Shown piece after piece: positions 35,345-46,080 of a DNA stretch of 64,000 nt. Every line of letters starts with the position of its first letter. Within the stretch, counting starts at the first letter, position 1. This DNA is from Ryuthela nishihirai (Eukaryota > Arthropoda > Arachnida > Araneae > Heptathelidae), in assembly GCA_038380435.1 (NCBI GenBank), contig JAWZYU010000034.1:25213404-25277403 (forward strand). Reading direction: 5' to 3'. The position numbers and the translations under genes are program-made. The notes under the pieces were generated by a model. That model had not been told where the DNA came from, made no database searches, and was given only the letters and a program-made list of their open reading frames with translations.

Positions 35345-36655
35345 GCCCTCCCCTTGGCGGAGCGAGTGTATGAATTTTGTGAATAGATTGGATACTCACT
35401 CTGGTTTTGCATAAACACAAATATAACATTTAATACTCAGTCCCCTTGGCGGAGGAAGTGTAAGAATTTTCTAAATAGATTGGATACTCACTCTGGTTTT
35501 GCATAAACACAAATATAACATTTAATACTCAGTCCCCTTGGCGGAGGAAGTGTAAGAATTTTCTAAATAGATTGGATACTCACTCTGGTTTTGCATAAAC
35601 ACAAATATAACATTTAATACTCAGTCCCCTTCGCGGAGGAAGTGCAAGAATGTTTTGAATAGATTGGATACTCACTCTGGCTTTTGCATAAATACAAATA
35701 TAACATTTAATACTCAGTCTCCTTGGCGGAGGGGGGCGGGGGTGGCTCAGTCGGTAGCTCGCCAGGCTCGCAATCTGTAGTTCCCAGGTTCGAGTCCCAG
35801 CTGGGTCAGCGTTGAGATTTATCTCTGCAAAATTCCCCGCCCTGCCCACGGTCAGTAGGGGACACCGATGGGCTTGGAAAGGCCGCCATCCGTCGGATGG
35901 GACGTTAAGCCGTGGTCCCGTGTGCGGGAGAGCCCTACCCTGTGCACGTTTAAGAACACGCTGGATGGCATTGACGGGAGACTACCATCTGTCTCCCAAC
36001 AGCTGTTCCAGTTGGTCCCCTCCCCCAACCTTCTCTGAGCTTTCGGGGTCCATGTGACCTGGCCATTTAGCACATGGTGTGCAAAAAAGCCGCTCAGAGG
36101 TAAAACAACCCAACCCAACCCTTGGCGGAGGAAGTTTAAGAATATTGTGAATAGATTGGATACTTACTCTGGTTTTGCATAAACACAAATATAACATTTA
36201 ATACTCAATTCCCTTGGCGGAGGAAGTGTAAGAATTTTGTGAATAGATTGGATACTCACTCTGGTTTTGCATAAATACAAATATAACATTTAATACTCAG
36301 TCCTCTTGGCGGAGGAAGTGTAAGAATGTTGTGAATAGATTGGATACTCACTCTGGTTTTGCATAAATACAAATATAACATTTAATACTCAGTCCTCTTG
36401 GCGGAGGAAGTGTAAGAATGTTGTGAATAGATTGGATACTCACTCTGGTTTTGCATAAATACAAATATAACATTTAATACTCAGTCCTCTTGGCGGAGGA
36501 AGTGTAAGAATGTTGTGAATAGATTGGATACTCATTCTGGTTTTGCATAAATACAAATATAACATTTAATACTCAGTCCTCTTGGCGGAGGAAGTGTAAG
36601 AATGTTGTGAACAGATTGGATACTCACTCTGGTTTTGCATTAACATTTAATACTC
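35345..36655 (+). repeat. Tandem array of ten 92-bp units
   Basis: The marker GATTGGATACT occurs at 35,386, 35,478, 35,570 and 35,662, then, past the SINE, at 36,154, 36,246, 36,338, 36,430, 36,522 and 36,614. It is always 92 bp apart. Each unit contains CTTGGCGGAGGAAGTGTAAG and TTTGCATAAACACAAATATA. Both palindrome arms have this unit once. The units are not separated by variable spacers, so this is a satellite expansion and not CRISPR. Confidence 0.95.
35733..36119 (+). mobile_element. Full-length tRNA-derived SINE, family A, with target-site duplication
   Basis: The head GGTGGCTCAGTCGGTAGC and B box GGTTCGAGTCCC are followed by the body (GGATGGGACGTTAAGCCGTG) and a 3' tail of AACCC units. 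It is bordered by the 12-bp duplication CCTTGGCGGAGG (35,721-35,732 and 36,120-36,131), which comes from the 92-bp unit. The insertion therefore postdates at least part of the array expansion. Confidence 0.95.
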
Positions 36656-36782
36656 AGTTTAACGATGGGATGATTTGCTATAATTTTGGTTATTTTAAAG
36701 CACACTAAGTTCCAGTTGTGCTGAGCAGAGGTCATCATTTATTGTATGTCCATCAGAAAACAATTCAAAGTACACTACTCCC

Positions 36783-37546
36783 TTAAAATGCCACCGAACA
36801 CACAACATGCCCTCCGTTTCGAATCGCTTTTCTGTGGCGCAAGAAGTGCAGGCTGCCCTGTGTCAAAGCCATTCTTTTTGGTGTTCGGATTGTTGAATTT
36901 TTATTGTTGTAAAAGATCCGTTTTTCGTTGTACCGAACAATTTCTTTGATGAAAATGTGTCTCCGTAGATTGCTTAAAATGCCACCGAACACACAACATT
37001 CCCTCCGTTTCCTATCGCTTCTTCTGTGGCACAAGAAGTGCAGGCTGCCCTGTGTCAAAGCCATTCTTTTTGGTGTTTGGATTGTTGAATTTTTATTGTT
37101 GTAAAAGATCCATTTTTCGTTGTACCGAACAAATTTTTGATGAAAATGTGTCTCCGTAGATTGCTTAAAATGCCACCGAACACAAAACATTCCCTCCGTT
37201 TCGAATCGCTACCTTTGTGGCACAAGAAGTGCAGGCTGCCCTGTGTCAAAGCCATTCTTTTTGGTGTTCGGATTGTTGAATTTTTATTGTTGTAAAAGAT
37301 CCATTTTTCGTTGTACGGAACAATATCTTTGATGAAAATATGTCTCCGTAGATTGCTTAAAATGCCACCGAACACACAACATTCCCTCCGTTTCGAATCG
37401 CTTCTTCTGTGGCACAAGAAGTGCAGGCTGCCCTGTGTCAAAGCCATTCTTTTTGGTGCTCGGATTGTTGAATTTTTATTGTTGTAAATGATCCATTTTT
37501 CGTCATACCGAACAAATTTTTGATGAAAATGTGTCTCCGTAGATTA
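36783..37546 (-). repeat. Four-unit 191-bp tandem array with weak mariner-like coding
   Basis: GCCACCGAACACA recurs at 36,790, 36,981, 37,172 and 37,364. On the minus strand each unit can encode a segment with YNEKWIFYNN, loosely like the DEKW(I/V)xYxN block around a catalytic Asp in mariner transposases but with Asn in place of Asp. The frame shifts between most units, so no protein is expected. Confidence 0.8.
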
Positions 37547-38128
37547 GCGACGAGTTTCCTGGAGACTTCGATATGACTCTTTGCTTGTTCATGAGTCAGT
37601 CCATGTTGAACACTTGGGAAACTCCTGGTTATCTTACCGATGTGCTGCAGATACCGTACTAAAATTAGTTGAACAACCAAGTTCTGACGTTGGGCCAGCC
37701 AGTACTTATCGATGGATCAGCTTCAACAGCGTGACACAGAAAATTGTAATCTACCGATATTGACCTGCGAGATCGCGGCTTATGTTCGAGGTTCGTTTCA
37801 CCACCTTTGGATTATTGAACCAAGCTTGAGAAGTGCGAATGGAAACTGCACCCTCACCTTCCACTTCGCATATTTCTTGGGCAGTTTCGGTAGCTTTTAA
37901 TCCGCTTTTGCTAATAATGCCTTAAACTTGAGAGAATTTTAGTACTTAACTCATTCATTGTACAACGCTTCTAACGATGGTAACCGAGACTTAGGTATTT
38001 GTAATAGTTACGTGCTAGCAGCAGTAGACTTCATACTTTTCTTTCTTCTAATGTTTAGAGCGTGCAAATGCAACAGGAATAATATTTTGTAAGGCGAAAA
38101 ATGCTCAGACTTATAAATCACCACCTGC
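37547..38128. other. Unclassified interval
   Basis: Short open frames are present (37,581-37,900) but without recognisable motifs or splice context. Nothing else is seen. Confidence 0.4.
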
Positions 38129-38451
38129 TTCTGCAAGATGCACTATACGACCCCGTTCAAACTCCGCTAACTGAACAAATGTTGCGCGTCTGCATCGTCC
38201 AGGCATGGTAGCTTCTTCAAAGATCACTGAACAAAACGATACAATATGAACAACTTCTTTCTTCACGCCTTAGTTCTTTAATACGCGCTCTGTACAATTG
38301 CATGTTGTTGTCCTCTGTGACGTCATTATTTCATCCAATGGCTTTCATTCTTCGATCACGGTTTCTGCTGCACTTAACTATTAACATATTATAATATGAC
38401 GTTCCTAAAGGAATTCCTTCTGGGTGTTCCTTTTTTCAATTTCTGCCAGTG
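38129..38451 (-). mobile_element. Tc1/mariner-like 5' end fragment
   Basis: On the minus strand it starts with the terminal repeat CACTGGCAGAAATTGAAAAA next to TA (38,452-38,453). It follows the same leader as 29,206-29,480 and reaches the beginning of the transposase (FERGRIVHLAEAG). The rest of the element is missing. Confidence 0.8.
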
Positions 38452-38455
38452 TAGT

Positions 38456-38655
38456 TAGCAGAAAATTAGAAACAATATAATGTTACTGTTAACAGAAATT
38501 TGGAATTAACACAAGGTTACATTTAACAGAAATTTGGAAACAACATAATATTACAGTTAATAGAAATCTGCAGACGAGATAATATTGCATTGAACAGAAA
38601 TGTCAAAACAACACAATATTAGAGTTAACATAAATTTGTAAACTACATAATGTTG
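38456..38655 (+). repeat. ~35-bp minisatellite, about six units
   Basis: Variants of AACAGAAATTTGGAAACAAC followed by ATAATATTACAGTT repeat with increasing divergence. Confidence 0.75.
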
Positions 38656-38689
38656 CATACATACAAACTCCTAATACAGCCATGGGCTA

Positions 38690-39845
38690 CGGTAGTCCTA
38701 CCATTCTCTCCACCCTGCTCTAGGTGAGTAGTGGATATCGATTGGCTTTAAAAGGCTGTCATATTTCGGATGGACAGTTAGTTAAGACATAAAGCCATAT
38801 GAAGGAGAGCCAAAACGCAGTGTGTGGAAGAGCAAAACCCTGTGCACATTAAAGAACACAATGAAACACAGCTGTCCACTGGGTCAATTCCCCAACCTTT
38901 TCTCAGTCCTTACGATACTTGTGACCTGACCATTTAGTCCATTGTGTGCAAAAATCTGCCATTCATGGGTAAAAACAACCCAAGCCTCTCTGTTGTTTCC
39001 ACGAAACTCCCTACCCTGCTCTCGGTCAGCAGTGGATATCGAGGGGCTTTGAAACACCGTCTTATATCAGATGGGCAGTTACTTAAGTCATAACGGCGTG
39101 TGAAGGACAGCCATATCTTGTGCACTTTAAAGAACACAATGGAACACAGCTGTCCACTTGGTTCCCTCCACCAACCTTCTCTGAGGTGTTAGGATATTTG
39201 TGACCTGGCCATTTAGCCCATTGTGTGCGAAAAACTGCCACTCGTGTAAAACAACCCAAGCGTCTCTGGGTTATTTAGTTTAAAGATTTTTTTCTCCACA
39301 AAACACCCCACCTGCTCTCGGTCAGTTGTAGATATCCATGGCTTTTAAAAGGACGTCATATATCGGATGGGCAGTTAGTTAAGCTATAACTCCATGTGAT
39401 GGACAGCTATAGCCTGTGCACATTAAAGAACACAATGGAACGCAGCTATCCACTGGGTCCACTCCCCAAACCTTCTCTGAGCCCTTAGAATACTTGTGAC
39501 TAGACATTTAAGTCATTGTGTACAGAAAGGTACCACTCATGAGTAAAACAACCGAAGTTTCCCTGAGTTAGTTATCGTTAATATTATTTCCACGAAACTC
39601 CCCACCCTGCTGTCGTTCAGCAGCGGATATCGATAGGCTTTGAAAGACTGTCATGTAATGGATGGGCAATAACTTAAGCCAAAACGCCGTGTGAAGGACA
39701 GCTATAACCTGTGCATTTTAAAGAACACAACGGAACACAGCTGTCCACTTGGTCCCCTCCCCGAATCTTCTCTGAGGTCTTAGGATACTTTTGACCTAGA
39801 CATTTAAATCATTGTGTAAAAAAATGTGCCACCATTACGAGCTTG
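38690..39845 (+). repeat. Four tandem SINE-A-like bodies (~297-bp units)
   Basis: GGTCAGCAGTGGATATCGA-type starts lie at 38,719, 39,019, 39,315 and 39,608. Each unit continues through TTAAAGAACACAATGGAACA, GTGACCTGGCCATTTAG and AAAACAACCCAAG, which are SINE-A body and tail sequences. No unit has a tRNA head. A reversed head (CGCGCTACCGACTGAGCCAC) follows at 39,848-39,867. This is tandem amplification of a headless SINE rather than independent insertions. Confidence 0.8.
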
Positions 39846-39870
39846 GCGCGCTACCGACTGAGCCACCTCT

Positions 39871-40026
39871 TTTTTAGGGGGAAGAAAGTATGGTGGGCAA
39901 TTTTTTATAGCCTATGACACTCCCGGCACCACAAGTTTTCGTTTTGGTGTGTAGCTTGTTAACTTTCGGACTCGCGTTATTTATTATTTATTGATTGAGA
40001 GGAAGGTAAAAATATATACGCTAACG
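39871..40026 (+). repeat. 156-bp inverted repeat flanking a CR1 fragment, left copy
   Basis: It pairs with 41,153-41,308 with scattered mismatches. The shared blocks include TTAACTTTCGGA and TTATTTATTGATTGAGAGGA. The outer half also matches units of the satellite at 43,010-43,430. Confidence 0.85.
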
Positions 40027-40117
40027 TCGCTCAAGACATCAGAAACAGAGAAATATTTACAATGTGGTTAACACTTGCTATGGTTTACACTATGGTACAC
40101 ATATTGAGAATATATAA

Positions 40118-41130
40118 TTACCTACATAACGAAAGTTCAAACTTAAAACATTTTAGAAACTTGGCCAAGTCGACTGTATTTAAGATATCTTTGAAAATAC
40201 CCAAAGTTGGGAACAACACAACATCAGGAGGTAGAGAGTTCCAAATACGACCAACTCGGCATGTGAAGGAATATTTACAGTTTGTTCTCGTATGAGAAAT
40301 ATGTATCCACTGAGGATGGCTCCTTGTTCTGTTAGAGTCCAAGACGTGAATTAATGGCTCGACCGGATTTGAATAGAGAAAGTTGTTAATGATTTTATAA
40401 CAGATTTTGAGATCGTGAACCATCCTTCTCCATTGCAAGGAGTGAACATTGAGCACTTTCAGTCGCTCCTCGTAGCTTGAATTGGACAGTCCAGGTAGTC
40501 TCTTACTAAACCACCCAAGTGGACCTTCAATTAGAGTGATGTCAGAGACCACGTGGGGAGACAAGGCAGGAGATGCATATTCAAGAATAGGAGAAACAAA
40601 AGTAAGAATGCCTTGAAAAGAGAGGGCCTGTTGTACTTCTTATTTGTAGCAATGCAAAATCATGAAAGCGACACGGTTGGCTTTTTTGGTGATGTTTTGG
40701 CAGTGTAGAGAAAATGAGAGCTTGGGAGAAATGGTAAAACCCAAATCCAATTGAGCTTATACACTGATGATTGGGGTGCCACTGATAACATAATTTTGCT
40801 TCTGATTGCTATTAATCAAGTGCATGATAGTTGTTTTGTCTGCAGAAATTGGTAACTGGTATGATAAACTCGTCTTCGATGCTATCGCATGCAAGCTGAA
40901 TGATACGACAAATGTCTAAAGAAGGAGAATTGGCATAAAATTTAATAACATCAGTAAACACGTAACAGACGACTGGTCATATAACGGAAGGTATGCTTGA
41001 GGTGAACATTGCGAAAAGTATAGGACCAAGAATAGATCCTTTAACAACACCACTGCTTGCATCCTGGTTGGAGAAAGAGCATCTTCGACTCTTATTTGTT
41101 GAGAGCGGTTAGAAAATAACGCACAGATTA
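40118..41130 (-). pseudogene. CR1/L2-like LINE 3' part (end of RT and C-terminus)
   Basis: The open minus-strand frame at 40,564-40,118 reads RLPGLSNSSYEERLKVL, LKICYKIINNF and RVGRIWNSLPPDVV. This is the typical C-terminal region of CR1/L2-type LINE polymerases. Upstream (to 41,130) a degraded frame contains GSILGPILFAM, corresponding to RT motif B, with many stops. No tail was found. It is enclosed by inverted repeats. Confidence 0.8.
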
Positions 41131-41152
41131 ATCTTATGATGATCTGGGGGTG

Positions 41153-41308
41153 ATGTTAGCGTATACATTTGTACCTTCCTCTCAATCAATAAATAATAAA
41201 TAACGTGATTCCGAAAGTTAACAAGCTATAGGTCAAACGAAAGCTTGTGGTGCCGGAAGTGTCATGGGCTATAAAAAATTGCCCAACATATTTTCTTCCC
41301 CCTAAAAA
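41153..41308 (-). repeat. 156-bp inverted repeat flanking a CR1 fragment, right copy
   Basis: This is the reverse-complement partner of 39,871-40,026. Confidence 0.85.
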
Positions 41309-41336
41309 TGAGGACTACGTTAAAAAAAACGTTAAA

Positions 41337-43003
41337 AAGGGGAGGATTCTGTCATGGCTAGGTGGGCTGAGCATTTCAGTGATGTTCTAAACAATGTAGT
41401 TAGTTCTACTCCCATTGTTTGCAATGATGATAGATGCATTGGTGGCTTTAATGTTGGACCTATAACACAATCTGAAGTTATTTTGGCTGTTTCTAAACTT
41501 AAACTTCATAAATCCCCAGGGGTAGATGAAATTACTACGGAAATGCTTAGAGCTGGGAATGTTTCGGTTACCACTTGGATGACTGATTTTCTGAATATCT
41601 TTTATGATAAAGGCATGGTTCCTAAGGATTTTACCAGAGCTATTGTTATCCCTATTTTCAGAAAAGGTGATCGCAGTTCTTGTGATAACTATAGGGGTAT
41701 TAGCCTACTCTCTGTTCCAGGTAAAGTTCTTTCCATGATTGTGCTTAATAGAATTAAGAATCTGGTTGACAGTCAATTGCGTGATGAGCAATGTGGATTC
41801 AGAAGTGGTAGGAGATGTGTGGATCAGATATTTTCACTTAGGCAGATTCTTGAGAAATGTTTAGAGTTTCAGAAACATTTGGTTGCTAGCTTTGTTGATT
41901 TCAAAAAGGCTTTCGACTCTGTTGATCGTCATAATTTGTGGTTGATTGTGAAATCATATGGTATACCAGACAAGTTAGTTAACATTATGAAAGCTCTCTA
42001 TAATAACACTGAGTCGTGTGTGAGAGTTGGTAAGGCTTGTAGCAATTGGTTTAGCATTACTTCTGGTGTTCGACAAGTGTGCATTTTGTCTCCTTTTCTC
42101 TTTAGCTTGGTTATTGATTATGTTATGCGAAATTCACTTCAAGGGAAAGATTTTGGCTTTAAATGAGCTGGAGATACGAAAATTTCTGATTTAGATTATG
42201 CTGATGATTTAGCCCTTTTGGCAAATGATGTTGATGAGATGAACTCTTTCATTCGAGATGTTGATGAGACTGGTAGTAGAGTAGGTTTGGTTATAAACAG
42301 AGAGAAAACTAAAGTGATGAAAATTGGTCAGGCAGGCTGTGATTCAGTTAATCTGAATGGTTGCAGTCTTGAGCAGGTGTCACAGTTTAATTATCTTGGG
42401 AGCTATGTAGCAGATAATGGTGATGTGCGGCATGAGATTAACAGAAGAATAGGGATTGCTGCCGGAACTTTTAAGAATCTATGGAGATTGTGGAGAAATA
42501 GGCGTATACACCTAAAGACTAAAATTAGACTGTATAATAGTTTGGTTCTTTCTAGGGTTAGTTATGGTAGTGAAACTTGGACACTTTGTAAACAAGATAA
42601 CAGGAAACTAGATGCTTTTGATTCCAGATGCTTACGCAGTATCTTGGGCATTAGGTGGTTCAACTTTGTAACTAATGATGAGATTAGGCAAAGGAGTTTG
42701 CAACCTCCTTTAAGCAGCATATTGTGCAGAGAGAGACTCCGTTGGTTTGGCCATGTTGCCCGTATGAATAATTATAGATTGGCGAATAGGGTTATGAACA
42801 GTGTGCCTAAAGGCCTCAGAAAGAAGGGGAGACCTAGGATGCGGTGGGCAGACAATGTCAAACAGGACCTTGTTAGAATTGGTGTGCAGTGGCCAGATGC
42901 AGTAGATGTAGCTCAGGATAGACTTGCTTGGAGAACTAAATTGCACGGTCTGGTTGGACCTCCGTAGCCCATGGCTGCTTGAGGATGATGATGATGATGA
43001 TGA
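41337..43003 (+). pseudogene. RTE-type LINE, 5'-truncated copy A
   Basis: It matches the full element at 54,262-55,927 almost base for base. RT motifs are FVDFKKAFDSVDR and LDYADDLALLA, and the C-terminal block is RLRWFGHVARM, ending GPP just before the (ATG)n tail at 42,983-43,003. Motif B reads SGVRQVCILSP, where the full copy has RQGC. A stop at 42,164-42,166 (TGA where the full copy has TGG) splits the frame. The C-terminus here is uninterrupted and keeps the base that is missing at about 55,714 in the full copy. It is inserted in a satellite unit. Confidence 0.9.
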
Positions 43004-43009
43004 TGAAAA

Positions 43010-43430
43010 AAGAGGAAATAAGAAAACTATTTTTTCCGCTATATCTTCATAACGCGAGTTCCGAAAGTAACAATCTTTACGTGAAATGAAAGTTTGTGAC
43101 GCGGGGAGTATCATAGGCTATAAAAACCAGACCTTCCATGCTTTCTTCACCCCTAAAAATCAGGAAATATGAAAAATATTCTTCTGCTATATCTCCAGAA
43201 CGCGACTGCTGAATGTAACATGCTATACGTTAAATTGAAACTTCTGACGCGGGGAATGTCACAGGCTATAAAAAAATTATACCCTCCATTCTTCCTTCTT
43301 CCTTAAAGGGGCGGGGAATAGAAAAACGATTTCCCCCTATATCTCCAGAACGCGAATGCGTAATGTAACAAGCTATGCTTCAAATGAAAGATTGTGACGC
43401 GGGGAGTGTCATTAGCTATAAAGAAAGATT
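43010..43430 (+). repeat. ~145-bp satellite, about three units
   Basis: Each unit carries TATATCTCCAGAACGCGA, a TGTAACAAGCTAT-like block, AAATGAAAG, GTGACGCGGGGAGTGTCATA and GGCTATAAA. Related single units occur in the inverted repeats at 39,871/41,153 and, more diverged, at 43,790-44,100, 44,560-44,870 and 46,330-46,450. Confidence 0.8.
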
Positions 43431-43436
43431 GGTTTG

Positions 43437-43757
43437 GTTTACCTCTGAGCGGCACTTTTTTTCCACACCATGGGTTAGAGCACACCATGGCCATGTCACA
43501 AGGACCCCGAAAGCTCAGAAAAGATTGGAGGAGGGGGCCCACTGGAACGGCTGTTGGAAGACAGATGGTAGCCTCCCGTCAAGGCCATCCAGTGTGTTCT
43601 TTAATGTGCACAGGGTATGGCTCTCCCGCACACGGAGCCACTGCTTAACGTCCCATCCGACAGACGGCGGCGTTTCCAAGCCCATCTGTGTCCCCTACTG
43701 ACCGTGGGTAGGGCGGGGAGTTTTGACGAGATTAATCTCAACGCTCACCCAGCTGGA
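43437..43757 (-). mobile_element. SINE-A, head-truncated (SINE 1 of three)
   Basis: On the minus strand the body and tail of family A are present, but the sequence stops after CCAGCTGGGTGAGCG with no tRNA head. It carries its own variants (ATGTGCACAGGG, CCACTGCTTAACG). Confidence 0.85.
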
Positions 43758-45144
43758 GACCCCGTTCCCCTACAAAACGGGAAATGCAAAAGTCGTTCTA
43801 TTATATCTTCCGAACGGAAAGGCGTACATTTACGAGTTAGGTGTCAAATGAAAGCTCATATAATGATAGTCTTAACCTATTTCAAATTTGCCTCCACAAT
43901 TCTCCTCCACTAATAAAAAAAAAAGGAGGGATGGGGCGGTTTTTCGCAGGGTTAGACTAAACGAGTTATATCTCAAATTAAACCTTGTAACCTCTCCAAT
44001 GTCATAGGCTACCTCAAAACACCACTCCAAAAGGAAAGAAAAATGTAGTCGATGTTTATAAGTCATGTATCAAATGAAAGATTTAGTGATTCATGAAAAT
44101 GATTTTTAGCGACAAAATTAGAAATAAATTAAAAAATTAAAAAATACCCTAAAAAGTTGAAAATAAAACTGAAGTAATCGCTCATTGCGTTCGTATTCAC
44201 TTCAATTTGTTTTACCTCTGAGCGGCACTTTTTTGCACACCATGGGCTAAATGGCCAGGTCACATGGACCCCGAAGGCTCAGAGAAGGTTGGGGGAGGCG
44301 ACCCACTGGAACAGGTGTTGGGAGACAGATGGTAGCCTCCCGTCAAGGCCATCCAGCGTGTTCTTTAACGTGCATAGGGTATGGCTCTCCCGCACACGGA
44401 GCCACTGCTTAACGTCCCATCCGACAGACGGCGGCGTTTCCAAGCCCATCTGTGTCCCCTACTGACCGTGGGTAGGGCGGGGAGTTTTGACGAGATTAAT
44501 CTCAACGCTCACCCAGCTGGAGACCCCGTTCCCCTACAAAACGGGAAATGCAAAAGTCGTTCTATTATATCTTCCGAACGGAAAGGCGTACATTTACGAG
44601 TTAGGTGTCAAATGAAAGCTCATATAATGATAGTCTTAACCTATTTCAAATTTGCCTCCACAATTCTCCTCCACTAATAAAAAAAAAAGGAGGGATGGGG
44701 CGGTTTTTCGCAGGGTTAGACTAAACGAGTTATATCTCAAATTAAACCTTGTAACCTCTCCAATGTCATAGGCTACCTCAAAACACCACTCCAAAAGGAA
44801 AGAAAAATGTAGTCGATGTTTATAAGTCATGTATCAAATGAAAGAGTTAGTGATTCATGAAAATGATTTTTAGCGACAAAATTAGAAATAAATTAAAAAA
44901 TTAAAAAATACCCTAAAAAGTTGAAAATAAAACTGAAGTAATCGCTCATTGCGTTCGTATTCACTTCAATTTGTTTTACCTCTGAGCGGCACTTTTTTGC
45001 ACACCATGGGCTAAATGGCCAGGTCACATGGACCCCGAAGGCTCAGAGAAGGTTGGGGGAGGCGACCCACTGGAACAGGTGTTGGGAGACAGATGGTAGC
45101 CTCCCGTCAAGGCCATCCAGCGTGTTCTTTAACGTGCATAGGGT
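43617..45144 (+). repeat. 764-bp tandem duplication with SINE-internal boundaries
   Basis: 43,617-44,380 and 44,381-45,144 are nearly identical; one difference is GAAAGATTTAG versus GAAAGAGTTAG. Each unit runs from the middle of one SINE-A to the same point of the next, with satellite-like spacer between. Confidence 0.95.
44208..44521 (-). mobile_element. Hybrid SINE-A (SINE 2)
   Basis: Its right part (44,385 onward) has the variants of SINE 1 (GGAGCCACTGCTT). Its left part has those of SINE 3 (GGCGACCCACTGGAACAGGT, GTGCATAGGG). The switch lies within the shared GGGTATGG at about 44,377-44,384. Confidence 0.9.
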
Positions 45145-45365
45145 ATGGCCCTCCCGCACACAGGGCCACGGCTTAACGTCCCATCCGACGGACGGCGGCC
45201 TTTCCAAGCCCATCGGTGTCCCCTACCGACCGTGCGCAGGGCAGGGAATTTTGCGGAGATAATCTGAAATGATAGGTTCGAGTCCCGCTGACCCAGCTGG
45301 GACTCGAACCTGGGAACTACAGATTACGAGCCTGGCGCGCTACCGACTGAGCTACCCCCGCCCCA
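44970..45365 (-). mobile_element. Full-length SINE-A (SINE 3) with target duplication and inverted B box
   Basis: It is bordered by TATTCACTTCAA (44,958-44,969 and 45,366-45,377). The head contains an extra piece so that GGTTCGAGTCCC (45,275-45,286) faces GGGACTCGAACC (45,299-45,310), a 12-bp perfect stem made of two opposed B boxes. Confidence 0.9.
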
Positions 45366-45367
45366 TA

Positions 45368-45444
45368 TTCACTTCAAAGGAAGATAGGTTGCCGGAAATC
45401 TTGTTGAACTGGTAGATCGGCACCCTATCTTCCTTTGAAGTGAA
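45368..45444. repeat. Foldback with 26-bp arms
   Basis: TTCACTTCAAAGGAAGATAG (45,369 onward) is mirrored by CTATCTTCCTTTGAAGTGAA (ending 45,444), with a 25-base loop. The left arm includes the SINE 3 target duplication, so the SINE landed at the edge of this foldback. Confidence 0.85.
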
Positions 45445-45599
45445 GACGAACTCATGTACTGATTGCACCATCGATATGCTTTAGGTTCGATTTCAACTTT
45501 TTACGATGCATATAGGAAGATAGGTATTTCTTTTACCTCGCTTGGTCGTCTGTCTGTAGACATTGAACTTTATTGTTTACGGAAATAAAAATTCTTTTT

Positions 45600-46080
45600 A
45601 TGTTGGATATGCACTTTCCGAATCTCTCTAGAGCTATAATTACGCCCTCTAGCGGTGGAAATTTTGAAAATTCCAAATTCCAAACAAATATTACAAACGA
45701 TATATTTATTCTAGAAAATTGAAATTTTGGTGGTGGAATGTGAACGCCATGATGTGTCCAGTGGCAACAATGAATTGACCTCTTAGACCCAAGGTGAATG
45801 GCAAAACACAATTTTTAGTTTTAGCAGATAATTGATTGTATTTAATTAATGAAAAAAAATCTTTTTAGGGTTAGATAGGAATTGATAAAATATTATGATT
45901 CGCACTTTCGAAATCTTTCGAACACTATAATTGCGCCCTCTAACGGCGAAAAGATGAAAATGATGAAAAATATAGTGAAACAGCAGGACTAGAGAGCTTC
46001 ACAAATAATATATGCAGTATAAAAACTTGAAGAATTAGTGGTAGTTTTTAAGAGATTTTCCATTGATAGCAATAATGTAC
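45600..46080 (+). repeat. Two diverged ~289-bp repeat units
   Basis: CTATAATTACGCCCTCTAGC near 45,634 and CTATAATTGCGCCCTCTAAC near 45,923 mark two units with similar surroundings. Confidence 0.6.

Larger units (their letters stand above)
32760..36710 (+). repeat. Third, partly deleted copy of palindrome-arm sequence
   Basis: The order and orientation match left-arm bases 1,346-6,395, with more substitutions than between the arms. Left-arm sequence 1,885-4,240 (including SINE-B and LTR 1) is missing at 33,308. A 56-bp insertion occurs near 33,700. The match ends at TAAAGCACA near 36,706. Together with the Tc1 remnant at 32,083-32,759, it forms a long direct repeat with the left arm and an inverted one with the right arm. 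Confidence 0.9.

Noticed and set aside
35345..36655. CRISPR-like regular array
   Set aside because: The full 92-bp period is repeated with no unique spacers, it lies in animal DNA, and the unit exists singly elsewhere.
43375..43913. Several 80-110-codon frames on both strands
   Set aside because: They are translations of SINE-A bodies; the same frames recur wherever that SINE occurs.
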